The notes beneath the pieces were generated by a model. The model did not search any database. It saw nothing but the letters and a program-made list of their open reading frames with translations, and was not told the DNA's origin. A stretch of DNA of 64,000 bases, from contig CANTUV010000039.1 in NCBI GenBank assembly GCA_947685225.1, positions 36,572,001 through 36,636,000 on the forward strand, read 5' to 3'. How positions within the stretch are numbered: position 1 is the first letter of the stretch; the number at the start of each line of letters is the position of its first letter. Made by a program: the position numbers and the translations under genes. The stretch is from Garcia nutans. Its lineage: Eukaryota; Streptophyta; Magnoliopsida; Malpighiales; Euphorbiaceae. Below are positions 31,796-43,648 of this stretch, piece by piece.

Positions 31796-33116
31796 TCTCC
31801 TCCGAAGTCTTCTCGGCTTTTAGGACAGCTTCATTCTTCTCTTTTGGATTGGATTCTTTGTTGGCTAACAAGGTGAGCTCTTTCTTCACTTGGTCGACTA
31901 GCTCGGCCACATCTGCAAAAATTTCAAAACTTGGGATCAACTTTCCCATGAACATGATTGGCTCGGGCTTTCCTTGGAGTGGTCCTATATTTGGAGCTTT
32001 TACAAAGATCTCTTCAAGTGGTGGGAAGCTCATCTTCTCACTCTTCTTTGGCTGGACATCGTTGTCTTCATCATGTCCCAACCCTTTCTTGGAAGTTTGA
32101 GCTCTAAAGTCTGGCAGCTTTGTCAAACCGGCCTTACCCTTTCCAAGATCAGCTCCGGGAAGGTAGTTCATGTTCTTCATCATATTCAAAACTTTGGAGT
32201 CCACTACTTCATCATCAGAAATTGCAGCTACTTGAAAACCATTAAGAGGCCTCTCAATCATTAGAGTATTAACAATCTCATTATCTTCAGCTTCAATGAC
32301 CATTGTCTCATCTCCATTGGGGAACTTGATCTTTTGATGAAGGGTGGAAGGAACTCCACCAAGAGGATGAAACCATGGTTGCCCCAAGAGTAAGGCGAAG
32401 GTAACTGGTATGTCTAAAACAACAAACTCAATAATAGATTCAATTGGACCAACCTTGACATCAGCTTTGAAAGTCCCTTCGGCGTGTCTCTTAGTATTGT
32501 CATAAGCCCGAATTGTTACATCGGTTGGGTTTAGATCCCTTGTTGGCATAGCTAGCTTTGGCAATATCTTAAGTGGGCAAACATTTATGGCGGACCCATC
32601 ATCGACCATTACACATGGAGTCCTCTTCCCCTTGACTTCTATTTTGATAAAGAGAGGGCAGATGCGATCTCTCCCCTCCTCCGGTAAGTCCGCATCTAAA
32701 AAAGAAACTGCTCCCATATTAACTTCACTCTTTTCTTGAACATCTTCACATTTTATTACTCCTCCAATTTTTATGAAGTTGATTAGCTCCTCCGGTGTCA
32801 TGGAGGTAGAAATTGGCATGCTAGCCAAGGCTTTGGCCATTGTTTCTCGGTGCTTTTTAGAAGTAGCTAATAAGTCCCAATTGCTAACACTTGCTTGGGT
32901 TCTTTTCAATTGCTTGAGTACAGCATCATCTTCCTCTTCTTTATTTCCTATTTCAACTTCCTTACCCTTATTAGTTTCTACCTCCTTAGGTGGTGGCCTT
33001 GCATAAGGCTTACCAGATCTAGTTTTCATTACTTCATCTTCTTCGAGCTCAGACCAAGTCCACTCCTCCTTCTTGGATACAAGATCATCATCACTATCGC
33101 TTGAATCCCAAAACAC
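31665..33116 (-). CDS. Protease region ORF of the Tat element A (483 codons)
   Basis: The longest surviving frame of A. The start at 33116 is only where the open stretch begins. The N-terminal third is charged (KTRSGKPYARPPPKEVE, Glu/Lys-rich). About residue 165-275 is a retroviral-type aspartic protease: the active-site motif appears as VDDGSAIN (usual D-S/T-G), followed by a KVGPIESIIEFVVLDIP strand and LLGQPWFH near the end of the domain. The rest (KMSFPPLEEIF, PSFEIFADV) links to RT. The frame ends at 31665 and continues in another frame into the pre-RT segment, so a shift lies near 31670. The enzyme would cleave Gag-Pol in the particle. Confidence 0.82.
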   Translation of the reverse strand: MFWDSSDSDDDLVSKKEEWTWSELEEDEVMKTRSGKPYARPPPKEVETNKGKEVEIGNKEEEDDAVLKQLKRTQASVSNWDLLATSKKHRETMAKALASMPISTSMTPEELINFIKIGGVIKCEDVQEKSEVNMGAVSFLDADLPEEGRDRICPLFIKIEVKGKRTPCVMVDDGSAINVCPLKILPKLAMPTRDLNPTDVTIRAYDNTKRHAEGTFKADVKVGPIESIIEFVVLDIPVTFALLLGQPWFHPLGGVPSTLHQKIKFPNGDETMVIEAEDNEIVNTLMIERPLNGFQVAAISDDEVVDSKVLNMMKNMNYLPGADLGKGKAGLTKLPDFRAQTSKKGLGHDEDNDVQPKKSEKMSFPPLEEIFVKAPNIGPLQGKPEPIMFMGKLIPSFEIFADVAELVDQVKKELTLLANKESNPKEKNEAVLKAEKTSEEIAALVEEKFKDILPYDFENNDFDLFAFYEDDDVFFFQNECNKV

Positions 33117-34572
33117 ATTGACAACACAAATTGCTACTTCTTTACCCCCCCCCCTATAGCTTGTTTAATTTCATCAAATACCTCTTCTTCTTTGGTTGCT
33201 TCTCCACTTACATCTTGAAAAGAAGACATGACAAAATCCTCATGCAAACCTCCTCCAATCATGAAGGTTGCCGGCGGTGGTACTCTATTGAACTTTGGTA
33301 ATGGGTTGTCTTTTGTGTTTGGCTTGTTGGGCTCGGGTAGCTTTCCATTATCAATTAGATTTTAGATCTCATGTCTCAACCTCACACATCTATCCGTGTC
33401 ATGCCCTTGCATTTGGTGAAATTGACAAAATGCTTTAGTGTCGAAATTAGGTGGGAGAGGGTTAGGCAAAGGGCGAGGATTTAAAGGTTGTAGCAATCTC
33501 TTTCTTTGAAGTTTATTAAGAACCCAAGACATCGGTTTCCCCAATTTCAAAAATTGTCTCCTTGTTCCTTGGTTAGTAGCATTAACACCGACTGCTTTTT
33601 GCATGCTTTGGCTACTAGACTGATAGTTTCCTTTCTCGTTCCTTCTTGTTGAAAAATGGTTCTTCTCCCTTTCCCATTCTTCAATTTGCAAACTAGCTTG
33701 GAGAAGGTCTTTGAAATTACAGATGAGTGTATGAGACATCCTTTAAAGTAGACTAGGCAACACCCCTCTCACAATCATCCTTATCTGATCGGATTCATCA
33801 AGCCTCTTCTTGAGCAAAGCGGCCTTGTTTCTCCATCTCTTCACATAATCTACAAAATTCTCATTCAACCTTTGCCTAATGGACTCTACTTTCATTAAGG
33901 TAACTTCCATCTAGACATTATATCCATATTGTTGGATGAAGGCTTTGTAAAGCAGATCCCAACTCTTTTGTGTTCCATCATCTAAGGTATTGAACCAATT
34001 TTGGACAACAGGGTCCAATGAGAGCATAAAGTACCTTAGAGTTTGAGCCTTAGTAGCTCGGACGGACTGCATGGCAATGATATATTGCTTCACGTGGAGA
34101 TGAGGATTTTTGGTTCCATCAAACTACGCGAAAGATGGCATCTTGAACTTGTATGGGACTTCTTCATCTGGCTCAAATAATTTGTCAACTTCAGACATTT
34201 CCTCAGTTTTCAATTTCTTCTCAAATTTCTTTTCTAAATCAACAATCATCTTTTCAACATCAGAAGTTTCGGTCTTCTCCATAGTTGATCTTTCAACAAT
34301 CTTCGGTTCTTTTTTCTTCTCTTGAACATCTTGGTAGTATTGAGCCCAATCATCATCATCATGAATGATCACCTTTTCATCATCAAAAACCACTTCACCA
34401 ACTTTGGTCTTCCCTTTGTCTTTTGGCTTCTTAGTGCTAGCAAATGCTTCGGCATGATTTTCTAAGATTGCAGTCAATTGGTTCTTCATGGTCTTAGCTA
34501 GGGCCTCTTTTATTTCTTCCATCTTGGAGTTAAGGGCCTCATCCACTATCCTTTGAATTTGTTTGGGATCCA
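33117..34572 (-). pseudogene. gag of the Tat element A
   Basis: Starts MDPKQIQRIVDEALNSK at 34572, a start shared with element C (MDPNQLRDIIDE) and, mutated, with B. The acidic/lysine linker ends PYKFKMPSFA, then a stop at 34124. The capsid core follows: HVKQYIIAMQ, LRYFMLSLDPVVQNWFNTL, FVDYVKRWRNKAALLKKR. The last part has PRPLPNPLPPNFDTKAFCQF and a knuckle-like C-x2-H-x4-H-x4-C (33410-33450). Stops at 34124, 33911 and near 33740 break the frame. Gag would form the particle and bind RNA. Confidence 0.85.
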
Positions 34573-35530
34573 TTATTTTTGGTGAGCAAGTGATTGAGTC
34601 ATTGCTAGATACTTTGTCTCCGGCATAAGTCAGATTGTCATAAGCATTTGAACTGTCATAATCCAGGGCTGTGAGCCAGAGAGGATTAATGATATGAGAT
34701 GCAAATGTATGCATGTATGCATGTATGCACAAACAATCAACAAACAAGGATAATTAGGACGTCCCTTCCAACCTTATAACATGTCTCTTTTCCTAGGTAT
34801 ATGGGTTAACAAAATACCAACATGGGGCATCTTGTTTTCAAATAAATCCCTTGGACATTTCAACCAATAGTTATATTTTCGAAAATGGAAATCATTTCAT
34901 AATAATTCTCATTAATTAGGTTTTAATCCATTCAACCAACTATAGTAGCCTTTTAGATTAAAACTAAATTAAGAGGTTTATTATAGATAGATTTCTCACT
35001 TGAAAAAGTAACTAATGATTCATGCCAAAAACAAGCCCATGGTTAATTTATTCTTAGTATAAACTAGGCTCACAATTGATTTTTGGTATTTCGTAATTCA
35101 CCTAAATAATTTGCAAGCTCTTTGTAAGAAAAGCTTGAATGAAAATAATTTTGTTTCTAAGCCCATTGTAAAAATATTTTAGAAAAAATGGATTTTGGGC
35201 CATGAGCAAAAGAATTTTTGATTTATTTTTAGAAAACTTTTATGTCCAAAGACCATCTTGAAAAGTTTTGAAAATAGCTTTGGTCTTTTGGACTTTAAAG
35301 AAAATTTTATTTTGAGCTTACAATATACTTAGTTCATATCATAAAAAGAACAAGCCAAATAAGCCATGATTTAAGCCAAGATAAATTAACCATAGTCAAA
35401 CAACATGCATTTGGGGTAAAACCTAAGGAAAGTAACTAGACCAATTACATGAGATTTAGTCTTTGGGTTAAAAGGCTTAGGTTCCCATAGCAAGTATATA
35501 CCAAATGGTATGAGGCTATGAGTGGTTATG
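34573..35530 (-). other. Leader (5' UTR) of element A, gag-proximal part
   Basis: No gene. It carries a short ATGCATGTATGCATGTATGCA run near 34712-34732, conserved in B (46360-46385) and C (50435-50455). Its 5'-most part is separated from this one by a solo LTR; the pentamer TTATG at 35526-35530 is the left copy of that duplication. An upstream ATG in frame with gag at 34747 is probably not used. Confidence 0.7.
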
Positions 35531-37860
35531 TGTGAGCGGGGATTTTCGCCCCCACTCCCGGTGGAATGGTTCTTGCGACTTCAGCACTGTTTAGGCTCGG
35601 GGCCTTAGAGAACACGGACCTAAGTCCGGAGAAAATGGAGTCGCCACCGGGACGGGCCAGGAAAAAAGAAAGGGGTGGATGACTCGATTCCTAAGGAATC
35701 CCCAACCCCTTAATGGGTTTGAAAAGTTAGGTACGTGTAAGGAAGGTGAGAAATGGCCCAGCACCCCCACAACGCCCAGTTCATTGGAATCGGCCTCCTT
35801 TACAGCTCTTAATATTATAAAATTCTTAAATATAATAATATTATCCATACTACACATAATAAAAAGAAAGCATCATTATATTAAAATCAAAGCAATGTCC
35901 AAACAAAACAAAACAAATAAATAGACTCCCATCCGAAGATGGAAACATGTCCTTACATCACATGCCTAAATAGGACACCCACCAAAAGGTAGAAACATGC
36001 CCTTTACAGAGGTTCTAAAATAGAAAAGCAAATTAAATTACATGATGTTTAACTAATGAGGTACCCACCAAGTGGAAACATACCTCTTACAACTTTTGGA
36101 AATCTGAATTAATTGATAAAAGTAAATAATCATTCATCATAAATAAATCATCCATCAAAGCTATTAATCAAAATATAAAATAAACATCCATCCATGATAA
36201 ATTAAATAAATCAAGTATTGAAATTAAATAAATTAAAGCATATAAAATAAATCAAAGCATAATCAAATATAGAACTGAATAAAGCAAATAAAAAGTCCAA
36301 ATTATAGCTACTATTTCCATTTAGGGTTCTTTATCTCATGTGTTAAGGTTTTGGAAATTTCTAAAGTTTAAGCTTCTGTGACTTTTATGGAATTAAAATA
36401 GATTAAAGATTTTATGTTTTTAAAAGGTCGGTAAGACACTTTGATTAAACAAATTAAGATTTGAATGGTGAAATCATGAAACTAGGGTTTTATACACTTT
36501 AAAATATTTTGATTTATGATTTTCGGTTATTGGGTTTCTAAGCTACTGTGTAAATTTAATCTATTTATGCTTTTATGGTTTTTAATGTTTTAAAAGGATT
36601 AAGGTTCATAAAAATTAGGGTTTAAAGTTTTAAAAGGATTAGGGTTCATTATTTTGAATTTTGGAAGTTGAATTTGGGTTTAGTATTTTTAGAATTTGGG
36701 GTCACGGGTGGTGAATTAATTTTTAGGAATTTGGAAATCAATTTGATAATTTCATGAAGTTTTATGAATTTAAACAAACAAATTAAAGTTTTTATAAGTA
36801 GAAAAGATGTTTTTTAAGGCTTTTTGAATAAAATAGAACCTACTTTAAAATTTTAAAAGAAACAGAATTTAAATCTTAGTTTTGTTGAAAAATATGTTCA
36901 ATTAGAGTTTTAAGATTTTTAAGAAGTAAAAATAACAATTTTAAGCCTTTTGGAAGATAAACTAACGAAATAAGGTTTTTTGGCTTTAGAAAAACTAAAT
37001 TAAAGTTCTAAGATTTTAACTTTTGAAAAACACAAAAATCCTAGTTTTAGCTACTGTGTAAAAAAAATTAAAGAAAATCAATTAACACATACCTTCTTTT
37101 GATGATTCCTCCGAAAAAATTCTTCTTGGATGAACTAGCTCCAAAGACAAACCTTTTTTGCCTTTGAATTGCTTAAATCGTGATGCTGCTGTTCTAGAAA
37201 AAAAAGTTGAATTCAATTGCTTCTTTTCCTTCCTTGATTTGGTTTCAAATTTTCCAAGCTACTGTTGGATTTTGGCCTCCCCTTTTTTAATTATCTTTGG
37301 TCTTTATTTATAGTGGTTTGATGTGGTTTATTCCTAATTAGTTAAGGTAAGTAATATTAATAAAAAAAAGAAACCGAAACCTAATTAAATTAGGTTTCAA
37401 AAATTTTGCGTCAGAAAAAATCACACTGCCGAAAAAATTGCTGCAGGAAAAATTGCGCTGGCTAAAAAATTCTGCCGCAGTTGGCTGCGGCAGCGTGCAC
37501 GGAACGGGCCCATAAGCTATTTCGCAGGCAGAAAAATTCTGCGTGCGAGCTATTTAACAGGCAGAAAAATTCTGCGTGCGAAATAGCACAGTTATTTCAC
37601 CCGCAGGAATTTCCTACGGGCGAAATGCCCACGGGCCAGCGCGACTATTTTTTCGTCGCCGATTTTTTCGACTCTGATTTTTATTTTTATTTTTATTTTT
37701 TGACTTTTATTTGTTTCTTTCTATTTTTTATTAATAAAAATTAGATACTAAAGTAAAAATTATTTAATAAAAATTATTTTGGACCAATTAGACAACAAAA
37801 ATCATTTTAGACTAAATAAAACATATTGGACCGGATTGGGTCAAAAATTAAGGGTCTACA
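35531..37860 (-). repeat. Solo LTR of the Tat family inside the leader of element A (2330 bp, TSD TTATG)
   Basis: Minus-strand ends TGTAGACCC (37860) and CGCTCACA (35531), with the same internal order of blocks as the 3' LTR of A. The flanks are TTATG at 35526-35530 and TTATG at 37861-37865. No internal retroelement sequence accompanies it and the interrupted leader reads through cleanly, so it is the product of LTR-LTR recombination after insertion. Open frames at 35591, 35679 and 37481 are incidental. Confidence 0.93.
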
Positions 37861-38040
37861 TTATGCCATGCTCGATCTCCATACCTTGAGTAAAAGTATG
37901 GTATCCCTTACATAACACAACATGGGTAACACGGGTGTCCTAAATCACGCACACGATGCAATATAAGATGTTGCAATGGATAATATCATTATAAGAAAGA
38001 ATAGAATAATATAAAGACCAACGGAATCAACTTCTCTTAT
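37861..38040 (-). other. Leader of element A, LTR-proximal part
   Basis: Matches the + strand leader of element C at 49406-49580 in inverted orientation (TATGGAGATCGAGCATGGCATAACC, ACACGGGTGTCC). It begins with the right TTATG duplication of the solo LTR. Non-coding. Confidence 0.8.
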
Positions 38041-38057
38041 CCCCAGTGGAGTCGCCA
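38041..38057 (-). promoter_or_regulatory. Primer binding site of element A
   Basis: On the minus strand TGGCGACTCCACTGGGG, one base after the LTR end. It is complementary to the 3' end of plant tRNA-Arg(ACG), which ends ...CCCCAGCGGAGTCG-CCA, with one mismatch. Such a primer is common in Tat elements. Confidence 0.8.
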
Positions 38058-39763
38058 CTGTGAGCGGGGATTTTTGCCCCTACTCCCGGTGGAATGGTTC
38101 TTACAACTTCGATGCTGTTTAGGCTCGGGGCCTTAGAGAATACGGACCTAAGTCCGGAGAAAATGGAGTCGCCACCCGGACGGGTTGGGAAAAAGAAAGG
38201 GGTGGATAATTCAATTCCTAAGGAATCCCCAACCCTCTAATGGGTTCGAAAAGTTAGGTACGTGTGGGTAAGGTGAGAAATGGCCCAGCACCCCCACAAC
38301 GCCCCTGTTCATTGGAACCGGCCTCCTTTACAGGTCTTAATATTATAAAGTTCTTAAATATAACAATATTATCCATATTACACGCAACAATTGAAAGAAA
38401 GCATCATTATATTGAAAATCAAAACAATGTCCAAACAAAGCAAATAAATGGACATCCATCAGAGGATGGAAACATGCCCTTACATAATCCGTGCCTAAAT
38501 AGGACACCCACCGAAAGGTAGAAACATGTCCTTTATATTGGTTCTAGAAAAGCAATTTAAATTACATGATATATAACTAATGAGGTACCCACCAAGTGGA
38601 AACATGTAATATCCCAATGTATGCCCTAGAAGTTTTGAATATTATTGTTGTTTTAATTGGATTGAATGTATATGTTGATTTAAAAGAGAAAAGATATTGA
38701 AAAGAGAATATTTATGTATTGTTTAAAAAGGAAAGTAATGTGTAGAGAGAAAGTGTATATGTTGGGTATATGGTTATATATATAACATATACATTAGTCA
38801 AAAGGGATGGTCAATGGAAGAGGATATTTTTGTGGGATATGTGCAATTACTTTAATGGGCATATAAGTGACAAAGGTTATGTAATATCCTCATGCATGCC
38901 CTAGAAGTTTTGATTTTGTTGTTGTTATTGTTGTTGTTTATATTGTAAGAGAAAATAAATTAAAGGAAAGTGTATATGTATATGTGTTGTGGGAAAGAAA
39001 GAGGGTTTAGAGATAAGTTTATATGTTGTTTATATGATGATATAAGTAAAATATACATAAGTCAAATGGAGAGTCAATGCAAGAGAAGATATTTATTTGA
39101 GATTTGTATAATTACTTAATTGGGCATATATGAGACAAAAAGGGAATTATATGAATAAGGGCATTTTGGTAAATATTTGGGTAAAATCTCTTGGTGGAGA
39201 TTTAAAGAAGAAAAGAAGGTTTGACTTTTGATTATTTTCTTTCCTCTCATTTTGGGTGTCGACGATTGAAGAAGAGAAAGGGAAAGAGAAGTGTTCTTGA
39301 TGCTAGAATCAAGATTGAAGGGAGAATTGAAGAACCAAGTTGAAGATTTGTGGAATTTCTTCATTTAAGGTAAGAATTCTCTTGTTTCCCTTTTGTCAAT
39401 TTTGAAGTTGTGTCTAAATGAAATTGTGATTTGTTGATGTGATGATTTGGTGTGTTTGATATGTGTTTATAAGTGTTTAAAGTGATTGTAAGTTAAAAGA
39501 TGGAATTGGTGTTGGTTTGGTTGTGAATATGGTTAGATATGTGGAGGTTGATTGTGGAAGATCAAGTGGGAAGTTGGTTTTAGGGTTTGGTATTGGTGAA
39601 TGTTTTAATGTAATGTTTATGTGTTGTTTAAGTGGTTAATGTGATGAATATGTATGGTATGTGTTAATAACATTGATTAGAACCAATTGAATGAAGTTAT
39701 TGTTGTGCAAAAGGGTGTGAAAATGCATTTGGAAGAGTGTTGGTTTTGATTTGGGTTGTGTTT

Positions 39764-40040
39764 TTGAGTGACACGGCTGGAATCAATGAGAGACACGGCC
39801 AAGACTTGAGAAATTTGGGTGACACGGCCAAGTTGGAAGGATCTTGGCCGTGTTGGGCAAGTTTTGGGGTGACACGGCCACTGGTTTGGCCGTGTCCCTT
39901 GAAGGTGTTTGCTACTGTCTGTCTTTGGTTGAGAGACACGGCCGTGTCATCTGCCCGTGTCTGTCTCGGGAAGTTTTGGTGTTGAGAGACACGGCCGCAA
40001 GCTTGGCCGTGTCCCTCAAAGTGAGCTGCCCGTGTTCCTC
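39764..40040. repeat. GACACGGCC / GGCCGTGTC minisatellite in the G LTR
   Basis: At least nine GACACGG or CCGTGTC words in 280 bp, several paired as inverted repeats (GACACGGCCACTGGTTTGGCCGTGTC). It corresponds, inverted, to the ordered 64-bp array at 56742-57080 in solo LTR F. Confidence 0.8.
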
Positions 40041-40504
40041 AATTGTGTTGGTTAGGGTTTTATTTCTTTGTTCATTTTGCATTGTTTTGATTCTTCAAAG
40101 GTACTTTGGTACCTAAACCTAATCCTAAACACTTTAAACATACTTAAAGCATGGAATGATCTAATCAAATGGATGTGGAAGATCCTAAATCTATGAATGA
40201 TATTAAGTGTTCTTTGTCCTAATTGCATTGTTGAGATTGAACAATGTTATGTTATGTATTGTGAATGGTAATGTGTTTCATGAGTAATGTACATTGAAAT
40301 CTTGTATCAAAGATGTGATATGATGTAAAGCCATTGTGATTGGCTATGATAATGCAATTGAAAGAAAGAAGGCATGTTTGCCTAAATGTGATGAGAATTT
40401 GAGAATGGAAATGGTAACTATATAATAAATGATTTGTTTGTTTAATATGTTATTCAGTTTCAGAGTTCTGGATTTGGGTGGCATGCCTAAGAAATGATGA
40501 AAGG

Positions 40505-40684
40505 TAACAGTCTTGCCGGGTTGAGGATCTCCTCAAATGTGTTGAGTTGACGGTCCAAGAGATTGGGTCTGTTACACTATGAGAATTGTGAATATGAGAT
40601 ATATGATTTGTAACAGTCTTGCCGGGTTGAGGATCTCCTCGAATGTGTTGAGTTGATGGTCCAAGAGACTGGGTCTGTTACACT
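40505..40684 (+). repeat. Two ~107-bp direct repeats in the G 5' LTR
   Basis: TAACAGTCTTGCCGGGTTGAGG ... GTCCAAGAG..TGGGTCTGTTACAC occurs at 40506 and 40613 with few differences (CAAATG/CGAATG, GACGG/GATGG). Non-coding; the other LTR of G has a different repeat (CTTGAAGC) at the equivalent place. Confidence 0.75.
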
Positions 40685-41429
40685 ATCCATGGATAGAGAT
40701 ATATATATATATATTGCCTACGGGCGTGATTATTGTGATTATGAACCAAAGCAGTAACTCTGAACTCTGAATATCGTATTAAATACTTGTTGGGCCCATA
40801 GGTGTCTAGGTTATATGAATGTCTTAAACAATGTTATGAGTTAATGAAAAGATGTTGAAATGTGGTATGTTGTTAACTTTGAGTATATGATGTTACATGT
40901 ATAATATGGATTGAGAATTGACATTGCATTGCACTAAAGCATAGCATTAGCATGATTTATCTTACTAAGCCGTTGGCTTAGCGAGATAGTGTTTAATCAC
41001 GCAGGTAATAGAGTTGTTAGAGTTGAACCCGAGAGCTCTTCGAGACCGAGTGAGAGTAGACATTGAAGAGTTGATTTTGGGAACTTAAAGATCAGAAGAA
41101 ACTTGCCAATCATGTACTACTTCTTTATATTTTGTAAAGTAATGTTTATAATGTAAATATATGCACATTTGTAAATATGGAATTAAGTGTTTTCAAATAT
41201 GTAAAGATTTTATAAATTCCGCTGTGTTTTAAATAAATGTCTCTATTTTGTTTTGTATTACAAATTGATCACTTATTTACTATAATATATAGTGATAAAG
41301 ATTATGGTATCAAGTTTAAAATGTTTTGAATGTTAAGAAAATCGTAGCATCCCTATGTTCGATGCACTTATGCTACATTGTGGGTGTTGTAGTGTGTGTG
41401 CATTGGATATGGGGGTGTTACAATTTTTT

Positions 41430-41441
41430 TGGTATCAGAGC
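41430..41441 (+). promoter_or_regulatory. Primer binding site of element G
   Basis: TGGTATCAGAGC, complementary to the 3' end of the initiator tRNA-Met, 7 bases after the LTR end. Confidence 0.92.
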
Positions 41442-41593
41442 CTAGGTTTGAGATTCTCAACCTAGGTAAAATGTAATAAAAAGAATGTTTTCATTTTAAA
41501 AAGTGGATTTTTGAATAAAAATACATGCTTGGGATTGGCAGTCTCTGATCTTTAATAAGGTGTGTCCTTTTGTGTTTGCAGTGTTAGGTGTTA

Positions 41594-42514
41594 ATGGATC
41601 CTCATTTGAGACAGTCGGTTGAGGGTAGTGAGGAGAGCGTTGCTCCTGATGAAGGAGCTAGGGTTGATAGTGCTGGGGAGGCACCTGCTTCGGTGTTGGG
41701 TAGACCAGTTGGTGAGGAGGTTCCACCAGCTTGGCTTAGGTTTGTGGTAGAAGCTTTGAGGCAAGCACCTGTACAACTACAACCACCACCCCCTCAGCCT
41801 TTGGTTTCAGTAAGGCATTATGACAAACTAAGGAAGTATGGAGCGGAGGATTTCCTTGGTACCACTGATCCAGCTGTAGCAGAGCAGTGGCTTGGTAAAG
41901 TTCAGAGGATCTTTATTCAGTTGCAAGCCACCCCTGAGGAAAAGTTTGACTATGCAAGATCCTTGCTACAGAAAGATGCCTACGATTGGTGGAAGACAGT
42001 GCCACATTCTATGGAAGATCCACCAACCTTGTCATATGCTGATTTCCTGAGAGAATTTGAGTTGAAGTATACTCCTAGGGAGTATAAGGATATGAAGAAG
42101 ATGGAATTCTTGAGCTTGAAGCAAGACAGCAAGACTGTAACTGAGTATGAAGTTGAGTTTATTCGATTGAGTCAGTATGCTGGGGGCATTATAGTTGATG
42201 AGATAGATAAATGTCGGCGATTTGAGGAGGGATTGAGGCCCTCGATCATGTGCTTAGTGGCTAGATCTAGATATCAAGATTTTTCCCAGCTTGTGGCAGC
42301 AGCTCGAAGTGTAGAGCGAGCTCAAGTTATTGCAGTTGCTTCAGAGGAAGAGGTCAGGGTTAGAAGGCCCCAGTTTGAGGTAGGGTCTTCTTCTGCGAAG
42401 AGAGGTAGAGGAAGCTTTGTTTCTCGGAGTGGTAGAAGTCAGAGACCAGCCGGTAGGTCAGTGCAGTTGCAGAGGCAGAACCAAGTTGAAGATTTGTGGA
42501 ATTTCTTCATTTAA
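41594..42514 (+). pseudogene. gag of element G, truncated and fused to LTR sequence
   Basis: The ATG at 41594 opens MDPHLRQSVEGSEES, with a Glu/Ala-rich N terminus. The gypsy gag core follows (ADFLGTTDPAVAEQWLGKV-like from ~90, KDAYDWWKTV, FELKYTPREYKDMKKMEF, LKQDSKTVTEYEVEF, RFEEGLRPSI) and then a basic Arg/Ser tail (~285). At 42477 the coding sequence passes directly into LTR sequence, and the last ~12 residues (VEDLWNFFI end) are encoded by the LTR. The zinc knuckle and all of pol are missing. The frame itself is undamaged. Confidence 0.88.
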
Positions 42515-43648
42515 GGTAAGAATTCTCTTGTTTCCCTTTTGTCAATTTTGAAGTTGTGTCTAAATGAAATTGTGATTTGTTGATGTGATGATTTGGTGTG
42601 TTTGATATGTGTTTATAAGTGTTTAAAGTGATTGTAAGTTAAAAGATGGAAGAACATAAGGCATGTTTGCCTAATTGATGATGAGATGTGAGAATGAAAT
42701 AATAAATGAATTGTGTGTTTAATGTGTTATTCATTTTCAGAGTTTTGTTATTGGTGGCATGCCTATTGGTAACATTCTCTTGAAGTTAGGTTGGATTTGA
42801 TCCTTGAAGCCTAATTGAGATGTTACAACCCTTGAAGCTAGGTTGGGTTGGTTCTTGAAGCCAAGTTGGGTTGATACTTAGCATGCTTTGTTCCCCTTGA
42901 AGCTTGGTTGAATCTAAATCCTTGAAGCCTAGTTGGGTATATGATAATGATAAATGTGATAACAAAACCAAAGCATTAACTCTGAAAATGGAATGGCATA
43001 TTAGAGTGTTTTGGGCCCATGCTTGTCTTTGTATATAATGTGATTCTTGAATGATAAGATCAATGGAACTATGAAGATGTAATATAAATATTGTTATTAT
43101 ATTGAACATAATATGATGTGGTAATGTGATATGTTTCTATGTGCTTGGCTTATGAAATATAAAGGTGCGATGTTAGCTTTTCACTTATGATGTTCACTTT
43201 ATGATTTAGATGTTTAACGTTGCATTGCCTTAAAGTATAATGTTAGTATATTTTGTACTACTAAGCCGATGGCTTAGCGCGATAGTGTTTGATCGTGCAG
43301 GTAACAGAGTTGAACCTGAGAGCTCCTCGAGACCGAGTGAGAGTAGACATTGAAGAGTTATTTTGGGACTTAAAGATCGGAGAAAAGCTGCCAATCATGT
43401 ATATATTCTATGTTTTGTAAACTTTGATTTATAACATATTTGTAATAACTTCCGCTGTGACTTGATAAACATTTTTATATATATGGTGTCTTTTGGATTT
43501 TTATAAAATGTTTGAGATTGGTTTCATTTATTTACAAAGATCTTTGTTGTGTTTTCTTTTTAAACTGTGGCATTTACTATATTCAGTATACGTATATTAC
43601 GATCGTTTAAGCATGCTTGGTACGTATACGGGATATAGGGGTGTTACA
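42477..43648 (+). repeat. 3' LTR remnant of element G
   Basis: 42477-42651 is identical over 175 bases to 39331-39505 in the 5' LTR. It then skips to the segment equivalent to ~40370 and continues with CTTGAAGC-type repeats (42780-42930) absent from the 5' LTR. The last 300 bp also differ in sequence from the end of the 5' LTR (GCATGCTTGGTACGTATACGG against GTGTGCATTGGATATGG). The two LTRs therefore come from different subfamilies. Confidence 0.75.

Larger units (their letters stand above)
38605..41422 (+). repeat. 5' LTR of element G (2818 bp, with a duplicated first ~275 bp)
   Basis: TGTAATATCC starts occur at 38605 and again at 38880, each followed by ATGCCCTAGAAGTTTTGA and a similar course for ~270 bp (GTCAA..., GGGCATATA.G.GACAAA). 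They are diverged tandem copies. The LTR ends GGTGTTACA at 41422. Inside are an ACACGGCC minisatellite (39764-40040) and a pair of ~107-bp repeats (40505-40684). The segment CTAAGCCGTTGGCTTAGCG near 40974 is also found at 43262. Confidence 0.8.
38605..43648 (+). mobile_element. Element G: truncated mosaic Ty3/gypsy element (5044 bp, TSD AAACA)
   Basis: Termini TGTAATATCCC (38605) and GGGGTGTTACA (43648), flanked by AAACA (38600-38604 and 43649-43653). Contents: a 5' LTR with a duplicated start, an initiator-Met primer site, a partial gag, then a direct junction to the middle of the LTR. Protease to integrase are gone. The LTR ends of G differ between the two sides, see the LTR entries. It inserted into the 5' LTR of A. 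Confidence 0.9.

Noticed and set aside
31974..33104. Plus-strand frames across 31974-33104
   Set aside because: Antisense shadows of the element A protease ORF, with Ser/Phe-rich composition typical of the reverse complement of Lys/Glu-rich coding sequence.
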